A DNA stretch of 64,000 bases from Hyalella azteca (Eukaryota > Arthropoda > Malacostraca > Amphipoda > Hyalellidae). The stretch lies in assembly GCF_000764305.2 (NCBI RefSeq), contig NW_025947115.1, positions 288,244 through 352,243 of the forward strand, given 5' to 3'. The notes under the pieces were generated by a model. The model did not search any database and had not been told where the DNA came from. It saw only the letters and a list, made by a program, of their open reading frames with translations. Each line of letters starts with the position of its first letter. The first letter of the stretch is position 1. Shown piece after piece: positions 1-10,776 of the stretch. The position numbers and the translations under genes are program-made.

Positions 1-436
1 ATGATAGCTACATCAAACCATAGGAATTTCAATGTCTGTGCTCAATTTTAGTTTTCTTATCAGTTGTCATCAAGTGTTTAAATTTGAGTAGCTAAACTTT
101 TTCGTAGGTGTAAAGTGAAAAGTTAGATGCATATATAATAAATATCAGTTTAAAGATATCTGGCACCTTGAGAACATTTCTTTTCTAGAGTGTTTTTTTT
201 GGGGGGGGGTGTAATCTAGTGGCTTGTTTCATAAAATGTGTTTTCCGTTCTAAATTGTGCATAATTTTTGCTTCTTAGTTACCATCGCGGAAGTTTTAAA
301 GCATATGCAGTGGAAACAGTCTAGCGTTTTGATGAAAATAATAAAGGGCAAAGTTTATTATTGCGAAAGTTCTTAGGAAAAACTAATAAGTGTTTTTTAA
401 AAGAGCATCAGTATAATGTGTTCATTAATGTGGCAG
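1..436. other. Intron or 5' flank of gene A
   Basis: AT-rich sequence with no recognisable lipase exon. The family's signal-peptide exon, short second exon and third exon (with the I-V-H-G-F strand) are not found here, so the 5' part of gene A probably lies outside the window. A run of G at about 201-210 is low complexity. Confidence 0.6.
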
Positions 437-3400
437 AGTTGCTGGAGCTGCACCGCTGTAACGTGATCTCAGTGCAGTGGCCGTCAGGGTCGGAATATTT
501 CGTCATAGATTATTACCACGTAGTCTTCCACGTGCCTTATGTCGGCAAGGAGATCGCTGCCCTGCTTGCCCAGCTGGCTCAACTCAAGTCTCTCAAGTGA
601 GTACAAACTCCTCCAAAAACTTTGGCTTGGACACCTGCGCTATTAAGTTAAATTAGCCTCATTATCGTGCGTTATGGCTTTGGCATGTTATTCTTATATT
701 CCTATATCTTAAATATCCAACCAGAAATTGGTACTTCTACTATAGACTATTTTCCGAGTCATGTCTCGTTATGTTGATTTGCCATTCAATGTTAATTCTT
801 TAGTTTTCATGTGTAGACTAGCCATTGCCATGGCCTGGCACATTTGATTGAGCTCTTTGCTCTATAAGCACTTACCGCTCTAGTGTGAGACGTCGTCAAT
901 TTTACCGTCCAGCTGGTCATTAGTACTGGTGCAGCCCAACTGGCAACTATACAGTCCAACTGGTCAATAGCAATGGAACATATTTCCCCAATAGCTCTGC
1001 CCATATACGTATAAGCTATTGACTTGGATGGCATCAGCTGCCAAGGTTTTAAAACGTGCAGCATTTGCTGGGCAGATATTCTGATGTACACATCATCGGA
1101 CACTCGCTGGGCGCGCACATTGCTGGCTTTGTGGGGAAGAACGTCCCGACGCCCATTGCTCGGATATCAGGTAGGGGGTCCAGCCTGGTGGGGGTGATAG
1201 CTTGGAGCCTTCATTTGAGCACTTTCTATGTTCAATACATTGCCACATCTTTTGAAATATATTAATTTGTTATCCATCGCCATTTATAAATATACCGTAT
1301 ATTTATTCATCTTGTCCGCCTTGCCCTTCTTGTTTCAAGAATTATATGTTTCCTCATTCTGATTACTCATTCACTTTTCGCCACTCCGGGAGAGTTTGAG
1401 TTTCTCGAGGATACTCACCCGCCAGTCAAACCCCTGATGCCTGTTGGACAAGCTTCCTTTCACACACAGTTACAAATCTCGCAATCGCGGAGCCAGTCGC
1501 GAGAAAACATGCCTGCTCCTACAGGCGCGCCGTTGCCGCCTCAAGGCAATAAACAGGCCTGCATGCCCATGTTACCGAAACACTTGCGCTGAGCTGCGAG
1601 AAAATGTCCGAGGCCACTGCCGCGCCCGGCCGATTAGTCCGACTAGTATCAGGCATCGGCCTGATACTAGTTGCAAGCATGCGACTAGTATCAGGAATTT
1701 GCGGCCTACTTCCACATTCCATGCCAAATGGCTTTGGTCACGGCGCGAATTTTAAACTGGGCGACTGTTGAACCTCAGGCCTCTTCATTTTAAGTAAAAT
1801 GCTTTCAATTTGCTTCAATTATAGTTAAACTGTTTCTATTCTATGTATCAGGTCTGGACCCAGCGGGCCTAAGTTTCCGGGGCACGGGACCATCGCAGAG
1901 GCTGGACAAGACGGACGCGCTCTATGTGGACGTCATCCACACAAACGGATGCCGCAACTATCTCGTCTGGACGGTGAGACCTCATCACTGTTGATGGTGA
2001 TATGCTATCGATAGTGATGATGATGGTATAGTAATGTTATGGTGTTGCTGTGACAACAGTGTCTTAATAAATAGTGATGTTATGTTGTTGCTGTGATTAC
2101 TGTGTCATTGTAATTTGTGATGTTATGGTGTCAGGAGTGATGTGATCTCCTTATGACCACGATATCATAATGAGTAATGATGATCAAGTGCTCGCTATGA
2201 CCGCGGCAGCATGAAAGTATTAATAACGCTCTCATGAGCATGGCGACGTTAATGCATTTATTGCTAAGTGATCGAATTAACTTAATCGAATCGAATTAAC
2301 TTAAAAAGTTAATTCGATTCACTTCCGTAATCCTTGACCATTTTGATGAGGATTCCTATTATCACGAGGGAATTATTTTAAGAATAATGCTGGATGTTGC
2401 CTACGGTAAATAAAGAATTTTCTATTGCGATCTTAACTAGTTATGTTCACTGAGATTATGTATGATCTGTCTTGAATAGTTGATCTGTCTTGAATAGTTG
2501 ATCTGTCTTGAATAGTTGATCTGTCATGAAAAGAAACTGAAATAGTTAATAATATGGCAAATAATATGGCTGCAGGACTGCTTTGGCTTCGACGTAGCTC
2601 TCGGCCACACGGACTTCTGGCCCAACGGCGGCCGCCATCAGCCTGCCTGTCAGAACTGGGCCGGGCTTCCTGTAAATGGGTCAAGGCGATTAAATGAGTC
2701 AAGGCCAGTAAATGGGTCAAGGCCAGTAAATGGGTCAAGGCACTTCAATAACACCTCTGGGTCCGTCAATAACACCGACTACACACGCGTCTCTGTGGCA
2801 GGTGAGCTAGGTTTATTCCTGTATGATTGCCGTGCTTTTTGCAGCTGTTTCCTATGAATGAAACCTCAATGTCGTTCAAGTTTTATTCTGAGTATACTGA
2901 GTTTCATTCTTCATTTAAGTACTGAGTTGTCCAAATAGGTTGAAGCCAATGGGATGATGTCCCACACAACGGTTCTCGTCCCCACATTCCCTAGGCTCGT
3001 GGTCCGTGGGGTGTGACCACATGATGTCCCACACATAACAGCTCTCGTCCCCACATTCCCTAGGCTCGTGGTCCGTGGGGTGTGACCACATGATGTCCCA
3101 CACCTACTTCGTGGAGAGCCTGAACTACTCGCGGTCGAGCGGCTTGTTCCTGTCGCGCCCCTGCCCGTCGTACGAAGAGTACGAGTCCGGCAACTGCTCG
3201 TGTGGGTCTGTGCCGCAGTACATGGGATACTTTGCTGATCAGCGGTGAGTGTCCAGCGAGTGACATATCCTGTCCAACTTAACCTTGATGTGGTATTGAT
3301 ACCGTGCATTCAATAGTGGTAGAGTTGGAAACTCTGCCAACCAATCACTGACGGCTGTTCAAACTTAACCACCAATCACACGCAAGAAATCGGCTGCCAT

Positions 3401-4430
3401 GTACTTGTACTTGAGTGAGTCTAATGTGTACGGCCCCAGGTGTGTCTAGAAGGGAACGCAGCCGTGCACCACCAATTTTGTGCACCAATAAGCCCTGAAT
3501 CGAACGCCTTGGATCTCTCCGGACCTACACCAATCAGCCGTGCACCTGTCTCTTATACACANGGCCGTTCGACCGAGGGCTGGTTCGACCCACGGCCTAG
3601 ATACGGACGGCTTGAAGTGTTGAAGGCTACGTTCCGGAAGGCAGGAATCATGATGGTCCATTACTTCCAGGGCAGTGGTGGTCTTCGGCAGGCGACCCGT
3701 CTAGAAGAATATACTTATAAATGAAATTGTAACACAACTTTTTTCACCCCTGGAGCAGTGGAGAAAATTTCGATCACTTAAAGCAGTTCAGCGCCGTAAG
3801 CCGTTTGTGGGAGTCGTGTTCAACTAAATTCAAAGGTCCCATATGGCGGTGATTATCCTAGGTATTTCACCTATTATGAGGAGTCAATGGAAGTGAAGAA
3901 AGTTAAGGATATATGGAGAAACAATAATGGAAGAATAAGTAAGTGTACTAAGCAGTTTCAAGGTGCGTATAATTGCACGAGGTTTACTTGAGTCGTGAAA
4001 AGCATCTATCTGGTGATGTTATCTGACTCCGAAAAAGCTTTACAGAAACCGAAACTTCGCTTACACCTCTCAAGCTCTCGGTTGTCATGCAGCATTAATA
4101 TTCCTGCCTCGCAAGATCTCATTGCACCAAACGTCACCATAATTAATTATTATTGTAAGTATGATTATAATTGGTCACAGTGATAATGATAATAAGAACG
4201 GTAATGCTTGCAGAGGGCGCGGCGACTTCTATCTCAACACGAGCGCCGTGCCGCCCTACGCGCTGCCTGACCCTGGCTGCCCCACGGGCGCTCAGGCCGA
4301 CTTGTTCCTCCTGAGCCTCGTGGTGGCCCTCGTGCTGCTCGTCCTCATCACGTGCCTCGTGCTCCTCATGACCTGCCACGGCCTTAAGAGGGCAGCCATG
4401 TGCAGCTATGGTGAGGGTGTCAGGCCCTAA
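437..4430 (+). CDS. Gene A: membrane-anchored pancreatic-lipase-like protein, intact triad, 5' partial
   Basis: Exons 437-596, 1076-1170, 1852-1973, 2576-2801, 3064-3244 and 4214-4430 join in one frame across GT/AG introns. They encode the core of an alpha/beta-hydrolase lipase of the pancreatic family, which hydrolyses acylglycerol or phospholipid esters outside the cell. The nucleophile motif GHSLGAH has Ser at 1104-1106. The Asp of LDPA is at 1857-1859, 24 residues later as in pancreatic lipase, and the His of C-D-H is at 3087-3089. GHTDFWPNGG in exon 2576-2801 is a strong family signature. The last exon carries the family's F-Y-L-N-T motif, then a transmembrane helix (about 4292-4372) and a short tail. 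Asp-to-His spacing is about 122 residues against 80 in genes B-D, because of a sequon-rich insert. The 5' exons are missing. The stop at 4428-4430 lies inside the following 44-bp repeat; splicing at 4411 instead is possible. Confidence 0.85.
597..1075 (+). other. Gene A intron
   Basis: Intron between the N-V-I-S-V-Q-W exon and the GHSLG exon (donor gtgagt, acceptor gggcag). Genes B-D have no intron at this position. I see nothing else supportable in it. Confidence 0.7.
1076..1170 (+). CDS. Gene A nucleophile-elbow exon with intact Ser
   Basis: This 95-nt exon completes a split Lys codon and reads Y-S-D-V-H-I-I, then GHSLGAHIAGFVGK, the textbook pancreatic-lipase elbow. It is the only elbow in the window that keeps the catalytic Ser. 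It ends at a phase-1 donor (G, then gtaggg) that joins the LDPA exon at 1852. Confidence 0.9.
1171..1851 (+). other. Gene A intron between Ser and Asp exons
   Basis: Intron of 681 bp, with an internal GC-rich stretch at 1490-1740. The word CTAGTATCAGG, or its inverse, recurs at about 1640-1700. No coding similarity was recognised. Confidence 0.65.
1974..2575 (+). other. Gene A intron with an 18-bp tandem repeat
   Basis: Intron joining phase-0 exons. It contains about four tandem copies of an 18-bp unit (TTGATCTGTCTTGAATAG type) at about 2463-2535, plus GTGATGTTATGG-like repeats at 2030-2130. Confidence 0.7.
2671..2742 (+). repeat. In-exon 18-bp minisatellite encoding N-glycosylation sequons
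   Basis: Four 18-bp units follow the conserved lipase segment of gene A exon 2576-2801. They stay in frame and encode V-N-G-S-R-type blocks. With the downstream N-N-T-S and N-N-T, the insert carries about seven N-X-S/T sequons within 40 residues. The insert is absent from genes B-D and lies where the lid and substrate-gate region of this family would be. A donor-like GT at 2672 could alternatively splice it out in phase 0, but the next exon needs phase 1, so inclusion up to 2801 is favoured. Confidence 0.75.
2956..3107 (+). repeat. Tandem duplication of the acceptor of the catalytic-His exon (67/69 bp)
   Basis: The block containing the polypyrimidine tract, the TAG acceptor and the first codons, including C-D-H, occurs twice (acceptors at 2992-2994 and 3061-3063). 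A third partial copy continues into the real exon. Splicing to the upstream acceptor keeps phase but meets TAA at 3036-3038, so only the 3064 start gives the full exon. Confidence 0.85.
3245..4213 (+). other. Gene A last intron, containing an assembly junction
   Basis: Intron between the catalytic-His exon and the transmembrane exon. It includes the adapter remnant and N at 3546-3562, so the intron as shown may be chimeric. The open frame at 3440-3724 crosses that junction and is not a gene. Confidence 0.6.
3546..3562. other. Nextera (Tn5 mosaic-end) adapter remnant next to an N
   Basis: Bases 3546-3561 match the reverse complement of the Tn5 mosaic end used in Nextera libraries (CTGTCTCTTATACACA) and are immediately followed by the ambiguous base at 3562. 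This is a sequencing-library artefact at an assembly join, not biology. Confidence 0.92.
4214..4430 (+). CDS. Gene A transmembrane last exon
   Basis: Acceptor ttgcag at 4208-4213 gives phase-2 continuity. The exon reads R-G-R-G-D-F-Y-L-N-T, then a Pro/Cys-containing juxtamembrane stretch and about 27 mostly Leu, Val and Ile residues, then C-H-G-L-K-R. It is homologous to the last exons of B and C, which share G-D/N-x-Y/F-L-N/T-T and A-P-Y/F-A. Basic residues after the helix suggest a cytoplasmic C-terminus. The tail runs into the minisatellite, so its true end is uncertain. Confidence 0.8.
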
Positions 4431-6111
4431 GAGGGCAGCCATGTGCAGCTATGGTGAGGGTGTCACAGCCTTAAGAGAGCAGCCATGTGCAGCTATGGTG
4501 AGGGTGCCAGGCCTTAAGAGGGCAGCCATGTGCAGCTATGGTGAGGGTGTCAGGGCCTTAAGACGGCAGCCATGTGCAGCTATGGTGAGGGTGCCACGGC
4601 CTTAAGACGGCAGCCATGTGCAGCTATGGTGAGGGTGCCATGGCCTTAAGAGGGCAGCCATGTGCAGCTATGGTGAGGGTGCCACGGCCTTAAGACGGCA
4701 GCCATGTGCAGCTATGGTGAGGGTGCCACGGCCTTAAGACGGCAGCCATGTGCAGCTATGGTGAGGGTGCCATGGCCTTAAGAGGGCAGCCATGTGCAGC
4801 TATGGTGAGGGTGCCACGGCCTTAAGACGGCAGCCATGTGCAGCTATGGTGAGGGTGCCACGGCCTTAAGACGGCAGCCATGTGCAGCTATGGTGAGGGT
4901 GCCATGGCCTTAAGAGGGCAGCCATGTGCAGCTATGGTGAGGGTGCCACGGCCTTAAGACGGCAGCCATGTGCAGCTATGGTGAGGGTGCCACGGCCTTA
5001 AGACGGCAGCCATGTGCAGCTATGGTGAGGGTGCCATGGCCTTAAGAGGGCAGCCATGTGCAGCTATGGTGAGGGTGCCACGGCCTTAAGACGGCAGCCA
5101 TGTGCAGCTATGGTGAGGGTGCCACGGCCTTAAGACGGCAGCCATGTGCAGCTATGGTGAGGGTGCCATGGCCTTAAGAGGGCAGCCATGTGCAGCTATG
5201 GTGAGGGTGCCACGGCCTTAAGACGGCAGCCATGTGCAGCTATGGTGAGGGTGCCACGGCCTTAAGACGGCAGCCATGTGCAGCTATGGTGAGGGTGCCA
5301 TGGCCTTAAGAGGGCAGCCATGTGCAGCTATGGTGAGGGTGCCACGGCCTTAAGACGGCAGCCATGTGCAGCTATGGTGAGGGTGCCACGGCCTTAAGAC
5401 GGCAGCCATGTGCAGCTATGGTGAGGGTGCCATGGCCTTAAGAGGGCAGCCATGTGCAGCTATGGTGAGGGTGCCACGGCCTTAAGACGGCAGCCATGTG
5501 CAGCTATGGTGAGGGTGCCACGGCCTTAAGACGGCAGCCATGTGCAGCTATGGTGAGGGTGCCATGGCCTTAAGAGGGCAGCCATGTGCAGCTATGGTGA
5601 GGGTGCCACGGCCTTAAGACGGCAGCCATGTGCAGCTATGGTGAGGGTGCCACGGCCTTAAGACGGCAGCCATGTGCAGCTATGGTGAGGGTGCCATGGC
5701 CTTAAGAGGGCAGCCATGTGCAGCTATGGTGAGGGTGCCACGGCCTTAAGACGGCAGCCATGTGCAGCTATGGTGAGGGTGCCACGGCCTTAAGACGGCA
5801 GCCATGTGCAGCTATGGTGAGGGTGCCATGGCCTTAAGAGGGCAGCCATGTGCAGCTATGGTGAGGGTGCCACGGCCTTAAGACGGCAGCCATGTGCAGC
5901 TATGGTGAGGGTGCCACGGCCTTAAGACGGCAGCCATGTGCAGCTATGGTGAGGGTGCCATGGCCTTAAGAGGGCAGCCATGTGCAGCTATGGTGAGGGT
6001 GCCACGGCCTTAAGACGGCAGCCATGTGCAGCTATGGTGAGGGTGCCACGGCCTTAAGACGGCAGCCATGTGCAGCTATGGTGAGGGTGCCATGGCCTTA
6101 AGAGGGCAGCC
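4377..6111. repeat. 44-bp minisatellite with 132-bp higher-order structure
   Basis: About 39 head-to-tail copies of a 44-bp unit derived from the end of gene A's transmembrane exon. From about 4637 on, the units follow a strict three-unit pattern (one CATGGCC...AGAGGG, then two CACGGCC...AGACGG), giving a 132-bp period repeated about 11 times with no visible variation. Each unit contains a donor-like ATGGTGAGG. The array ends at an N (6112), so its true length is unknown. Confidence 0.95.
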
Positions 6112-6112
6112 N

Positions 6113-6184
6113 CAGGCCGCGGCCTTCTGTTGTGTTCTGCACGGGACAGCGAACACAGGCCGCGGCCTTCTGTTGTGTTCTGCA
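6113..6184. repeat. Short duplication after the array
   Basis: A 30-bp sequence beginning CAGGCCGCGGCCTTCTG occurs at 6113 and again at 6155 (period 42). It abuts the N at 6112, so a join artefact is possible. It contains a palindromic AGGCCGCGGCCT core. Confidence 0.7.
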
Positions 6185-6974
6185 CAACTGCTCAGCTGAC
6201 TATGCGGGTGTCCTGCCTTCGTACAGCCCCAGCAGGCAGATCGTCCTAATTATTCACTCAATGGCCGAGATGTTGTAAGCATTTGCTTGCGACTGTGATA
6301 TATGAATTACATTTCCATATTTTGGGCTAGTGTTTTCATCTTTTAGATGATCTACTACTATTCCTATTACTATTGTACTATTAGATCTACTTTAGAGAGT
6401 AGCAGTAGGTTGGGCGATGAAGAATAATGTATTTCAATCTCCCTATCACCAGATTGTATCGAAGTGATCCTGATATTTATGTTGCAGTTTCTGCTCATTC
6501 TACGTATAATTCGCCCTGTACGACGCGGCGAGCCTATCATTTATTGGAGGAATTATTCAGGAGTTGCCCCGGAATTATCTATTAGGGTTTCCAGTTGTGG
6601 ATGTTATTTTTCAGATCTGTTATGCTCAATCTGATCTTACTTTAGTTAACATTAATAATAGTGTTAATTTACTAATTTATTCACAGAATGTCTTTGACTA
6701 ATTTTCATTATTTTTGTCGTAAACATCAATCACGAGTAGAGATTAGTTCAACGGAAGTTGAAAGTTGACGCTTCCACCAACTCGTTGTGCCTGTAGGAGC
6801 GCCTAGTGATGTGTTTCTTCCGACGTGAGAGTCGTCATTATGATAGAGGTTAAGAAAGACATGTAAAGGTTAATGGTGAGGAATAAGTAGTCTGGTAGTT
6901 GATTAAGTTGGGTGGATGAAGCCTGTTTTTAGTCACTACAAGTAATATTTGCTTTAGTTTTGTTAAGCTTTCGT

Positions 6975-7160
6975 TTAGTGTATATTGTATTCGTTTAGTG
7001 TATATTACAGCTGTAGCGCTAGCAAACCTTTATACTACTACTACTTTGGTGTATATTGATAGCTGAAGCGCTAGCAAACCTTTATATTTCTACTACTACT
7101 TTGGTGTATATTGATAGCTGAAGCGCTAGCAAACCTTTATACTACTACTACTACTTTGGT
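6975..7160. repeat. Three copies of a roughly 62-bp repeat
   Basis: The core GCGCTAGCAAACCTTTATA, followed by TACTACTA and TTGGTGTATATTGATAG, is repeated about three times with small length differences. Confidence 0.75.
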
Positions 7161-8452
7161 TTATATTCTCTGTTGATAGCTTCACTTGTGTTCACCAGCC
7201 ATGCGCGTCTGTGTTATTTCATGAATCTTTACTTAATGTTCGTGTGTTCGTAAATACTTTCAACTTGAAGCAACTGTTCTAGTGAAAGCAACTGCCTGCA
7301 GTTCCCATCAATCTCAACTGACAGATCTGTCAAGATTGCCGTCTGCGTGCTCATTAAGTATAACTAACTTTTACTTGTAGTCTGAAAATTAGTCTATTAG
7401 ATAATGCATAGAGCATAGACTCCTTAGAAAGATTCCCAATCATACGTCGAGTATGAATTGATGCAGATAGTCTATGTACAAAAAATAGTTCAGGGAACAT
7501 AAGGTTCCCGTGCGTGGTTACCAGCTGGTCCAGTTCTGTCATAGGCACATTTTGTTGTCTGATGAGGGGCGTTTAGGCCTTTGTTGATTCTGTTCAGATT
7601 GCAAAATGCACCTCATGAAGGTTTTAAACTTGAAATTCACTGATTAATTACTGATAATGTTTGGCATTTTTATCGACGTATGTTGTACGTGTGGTTGGTC
7701 ATTACTAAATTTCATGTCGTAATGATCATCGCTAGTTTGTCAGGACGTCGGCAAGGAAATGTGCTGCGCTCCACAGGAATTGGCAATCTCAGTGGACTTC
7801 ACGCGCTCTTTAATTTAAGTTTATTGGAATTTTTATCATAATTAAAGCTCAGCGGCTTGAGGGATGCTTAAAACCGAGCGAAATCTACTCTACTAACGTG
7901 TAAATGTCTCGCGAAATATGAGCTGGCTATGAGACGGTGTAAGATATAAACTATTGTTATATCATATTATTATAACAGTTAGGATTTATGGTGGATTGAA
8001 TCAGGCTGAGACTTTGTAACGCAACTGTGTGCACCGCTGTATGCAAGATTTCAACTCGCTTGGTAACGAAACCTTTACATGCTCATAATTTCTTTGATCT
8101 AATCTTAGCAAGGTGCATAGTACCGGTAGTATTGCTGTTATACCATGCCGTGTTGTGCAGTTCTCATTTACACAAGACTATGTTCATGGTTCTTAAGTTA
8201 CCATTACGTCCTCAATCTCTCATTTGAAGTAAGACTTTCTTTCAAATGTCGAGAGGGATGTCAAAGGCACGAATATTGCTTACAATTTTCCTATTTGTGA
8301 TGACAAAATGGATCTTCCTTGTTGTTGTACTTAACTTTAGCTAATTTATTCACCTATAATTGCGCTAGGAATATTGGCCTCGTGAAATGTCCGCTGTGAA
8401 TGCGGAGGAGCCGCCCAAATGTGCTATAATGTTACGTGTTTTAGGTTCGTCA

Positions 8453-8572
8453 TCATCACACATGGCATCATCACACATGGCATCATCACACTTGGCATCG
8501 TCACACATGGCATCATCACACATGACATCATCACACATGGCATCATCACACATGGCATCATCACACACTTTT
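8453..8572. repeat. 15-bp tandem repeat (CATCATCACACATGG)
   Basis: About eight head-to-tail 15-bp units. Because the unit is a multiple of three, open frames appear on both strands; they are artefacts of the repeat. Confidence 0.9.
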
Positions 8573-9294
8573 GCTTCATACATACAGCATCCTTCAGCCA
8601 CATATGCGTCGTACATGCAAGCAGTTTGCGAATACTTCAGAAATGCTAGGTATCACTATCTTCACGCATTTCTTAGGAAGCCTTGATTTGACTGAAAAGT
8701 CGAATTAAGAGTACTTGAAGCTTTATCGAATCTTGATCCGCGTTCTCATTAGCACTTCAGCTACATTATTAGTTAGACTTCATGTCAGGCGTCCTCTATC
8801 AGTTTACGTCGCACTCCGAAAATTGAATGAGTCAATCTGTCATAATAGTATGATAAGATTTTTGCCATAATGCCAGAATAATATAATATATTTTTTGTCA
8901 TAATATTTTAGTTGTTAAACTCCAGATACTTACTGTATCGTGACCGTATTTATTGCTTGGTAATTTTTCATAGACGTTCTTGAATGTTGTTAGTTAGTCT
9001 GCACTAATTCTAAGCATCAGTCAACCTAGGTAGCAGAGATTATTATTGATATTGTAAATCTATTTTCATAATAAGAGGTGTCTATTGCCAGTGACCGTGT
9101 TATGCCTAACCCCTCCCCCAAATCCAAGTTTCGCACCGTTTGAACAACTAGCAACTCGTGGTGGCCAAATACGCAACGCGTCATTCCCCAGGGGCAGCGT
9201 AACCTCAGTTGTGTGCTTATGGTGGTAGTCGTGGGTAGAATCATCGGCGTATCATCGCCGGCCGTTGCGTGGACATCGATGCCGCGCCTCTGAA

Positions 9295-9333
9295 TATTAA
9301 AAGGCCGTTTCGTTGAGCATCCGCACGTTCAGA
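9295..9333 (+). promoter_or_regulatory. Possible TATA/initiator pair upstream of gene B
   Basis: TATTAAAA at 9295-9302 lies about 36 bp before a TTCAGA initiator-like motif at 9328-9333, just after a locally GC-rich patch. It would need a long leader or a 5' UTR intron to reach the B start codon 1.45 kb away. Weak, motif-level evidence only. Confidence 0.2.
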
Positions 9334-9676
9334 CGAAAAACTCTCCGTCCAATTCTCTTGTGAAGTTGTATTTGTAGGGTAATTGTTAGATGAAAACCTA
9401 CGGTTCCCGTAATTTACAATTCTTTAAAACCGTGTGCTCCTGAAAATGTGTGTTTCAGAATAAAAGATTGTGTAATTTCGTTGAAAAAATTCTAGTAATC
9501 GCCTGAAAGTTCTGTTTAATTAATAACCGAGTTTGCATTTGAGTCTTGTAGCTATGGCGGGACGAGACTTGCGGAGAAGCTGCTTACAGAAACTCGTGGG
9601 CGGTTATCGGTGTCCACTCAACGGCTGGCATGCGGCCACATTTTAAATGTAATGAGCTATATTATGATTCTATGAG

Positions 9677-9824
9677 CTGAGGTTCCCTGAAGGGGCTGAC
9701 GACCCCTGGGCACCCTAGTCATTATCTACTGAGGTTACCTGAAGGGGCTGACGACCCCTGGGCACCCTAGTCATTATCTACTGAGGTTACCTGAAGGGGC
9801 TGACGACCCCTGGGCACCCGAGTG
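9677..9824. repeat. 52-bp minisatellite upstream of gene B
   Basis: Three 52-bp units, each with the small hairpin AGGGGCTGACGACCCCT and separated by AGTCATTATCTA. The same family lies upstream of gene C (24720-25100) and gene D (49107-49330), so it marks equivalent positions in the array. Confidence 0.9.
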
Positions 9825-10309
9825 AGGCGGCGATGGGTGCGTTGTGCAGGCTTTGAATGCCTTCAAGTTTACGTTTCTCTGAATTACGTAACAAAGTCAG
9901 CGAAAAGATCATGCTAACTTTTTTCACAAGAAAAATTATAAATATGCACGGTTGGTATACCACATAAATACAGCATTTTATTTCTGGAAAAAATAGCTGA
10001 AACTGGGTTAACCCGTTGTTAACTGGTTAATAACGTAGCAGTCGCTGCGTATTGTGAAGGAACGGAATTGCCAACTACTTTTATTACTTCAGGAGGAATG
10101 ATAAACGCCTGTATTTCTCTCACAGATACATACGATTATACGACAGTATCCCACTCTGTGAATAATACCAATTATAACTCGTAACCAGTGTTCCTCATAC
10201 GACCACATCTCTTAGGTGTGGGTTGGACGGGCGAGGAACTGATGATGGTAATACATGTCACGATATCAGTAATAGTTCTTGAAATAATCTGGTTGCTCTT
10301 ACCGTAGTG

Positions 10310-10505
10310 TGAGGCTCACATGCCTGTATTGGCAAGTGTTATGTTCGTACGTTTGTACTGGCAAGTGTTAGGCTCACATGCTAGTATTGGCAAGAGTTAG
10401 GCTCACATGCTAGTATTGGCAAGTGTTAGGCTCACATGCTAGTATTGGCAAGTGTTAGGCTCACATGCTAGTATTGGCAAGTGTTAGGCTCCCAAGCTAG
10501 TATTA
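10310..10505. repeat. 29-bp tandem repeat
   Basis: About seven units of GGCTCACATGCTAGTATTGG plus CAAGTGTTA, ending about 270 bp before the gene B start codon. It may affect the promoter region, but no recognised regulatory motif is evident. Confidence 0.85.
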
Positions 10506-10776
10506 CAGGATCAATCGGGTTTCAAATGACACTGAACGATGCTTTTGCCCCCCAACCGCGGCTATTGGTGGTTTTCAAACCCGTTGAGAAGTTTTTCGCC
10601 GCCCTCTCCTACTGCTGAAGAATGTGTCCTTATTTCATTAATGGAGTTACTCCTTTTACCCGAGCAGATAAATTAACAACAGCCTGCTACATAGTTGCTG
10701 CTATGATAGAATTTCCTAAGGTGATGTAGCTTCATTTAAGCAATAAAAGCGTTCTGACTTGAGTAAAACCTTCAAA

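Larger units (their letters stand above)
6185..10776. other. Intergenic region between genes A and B
   Basis: No lipase exon or other convincing gene. It contains several minisatellites (listed separately) and a weak promoter-like pair near 9295. The short open frames here are repeat-derived or have no recognisable similarity. Confidence 0.65.

Noticed and set aside
1519..1755. Arg/Cys-rich frames on both strands in a gene A intron
   Set aside because: No similarity or splice context; caused by local GC-rich composition.
3440..3724. 94-aa open frame with an unknown residue
   Set aside because: It spans the Nextera adapter and N, so it is a chimeric frame.
4143..4442. Minus-strand 99-aa frame
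   Set aside because: Antisense shadow of gene A's transmembrane exon.
8365..8686. Overlapping open frames on both strands with repeated M-A-S-S-H or D-D-A-M-C
   Set aside because: Produced by a 15-bp repeat with a unit divisible by three; no start context or homology.
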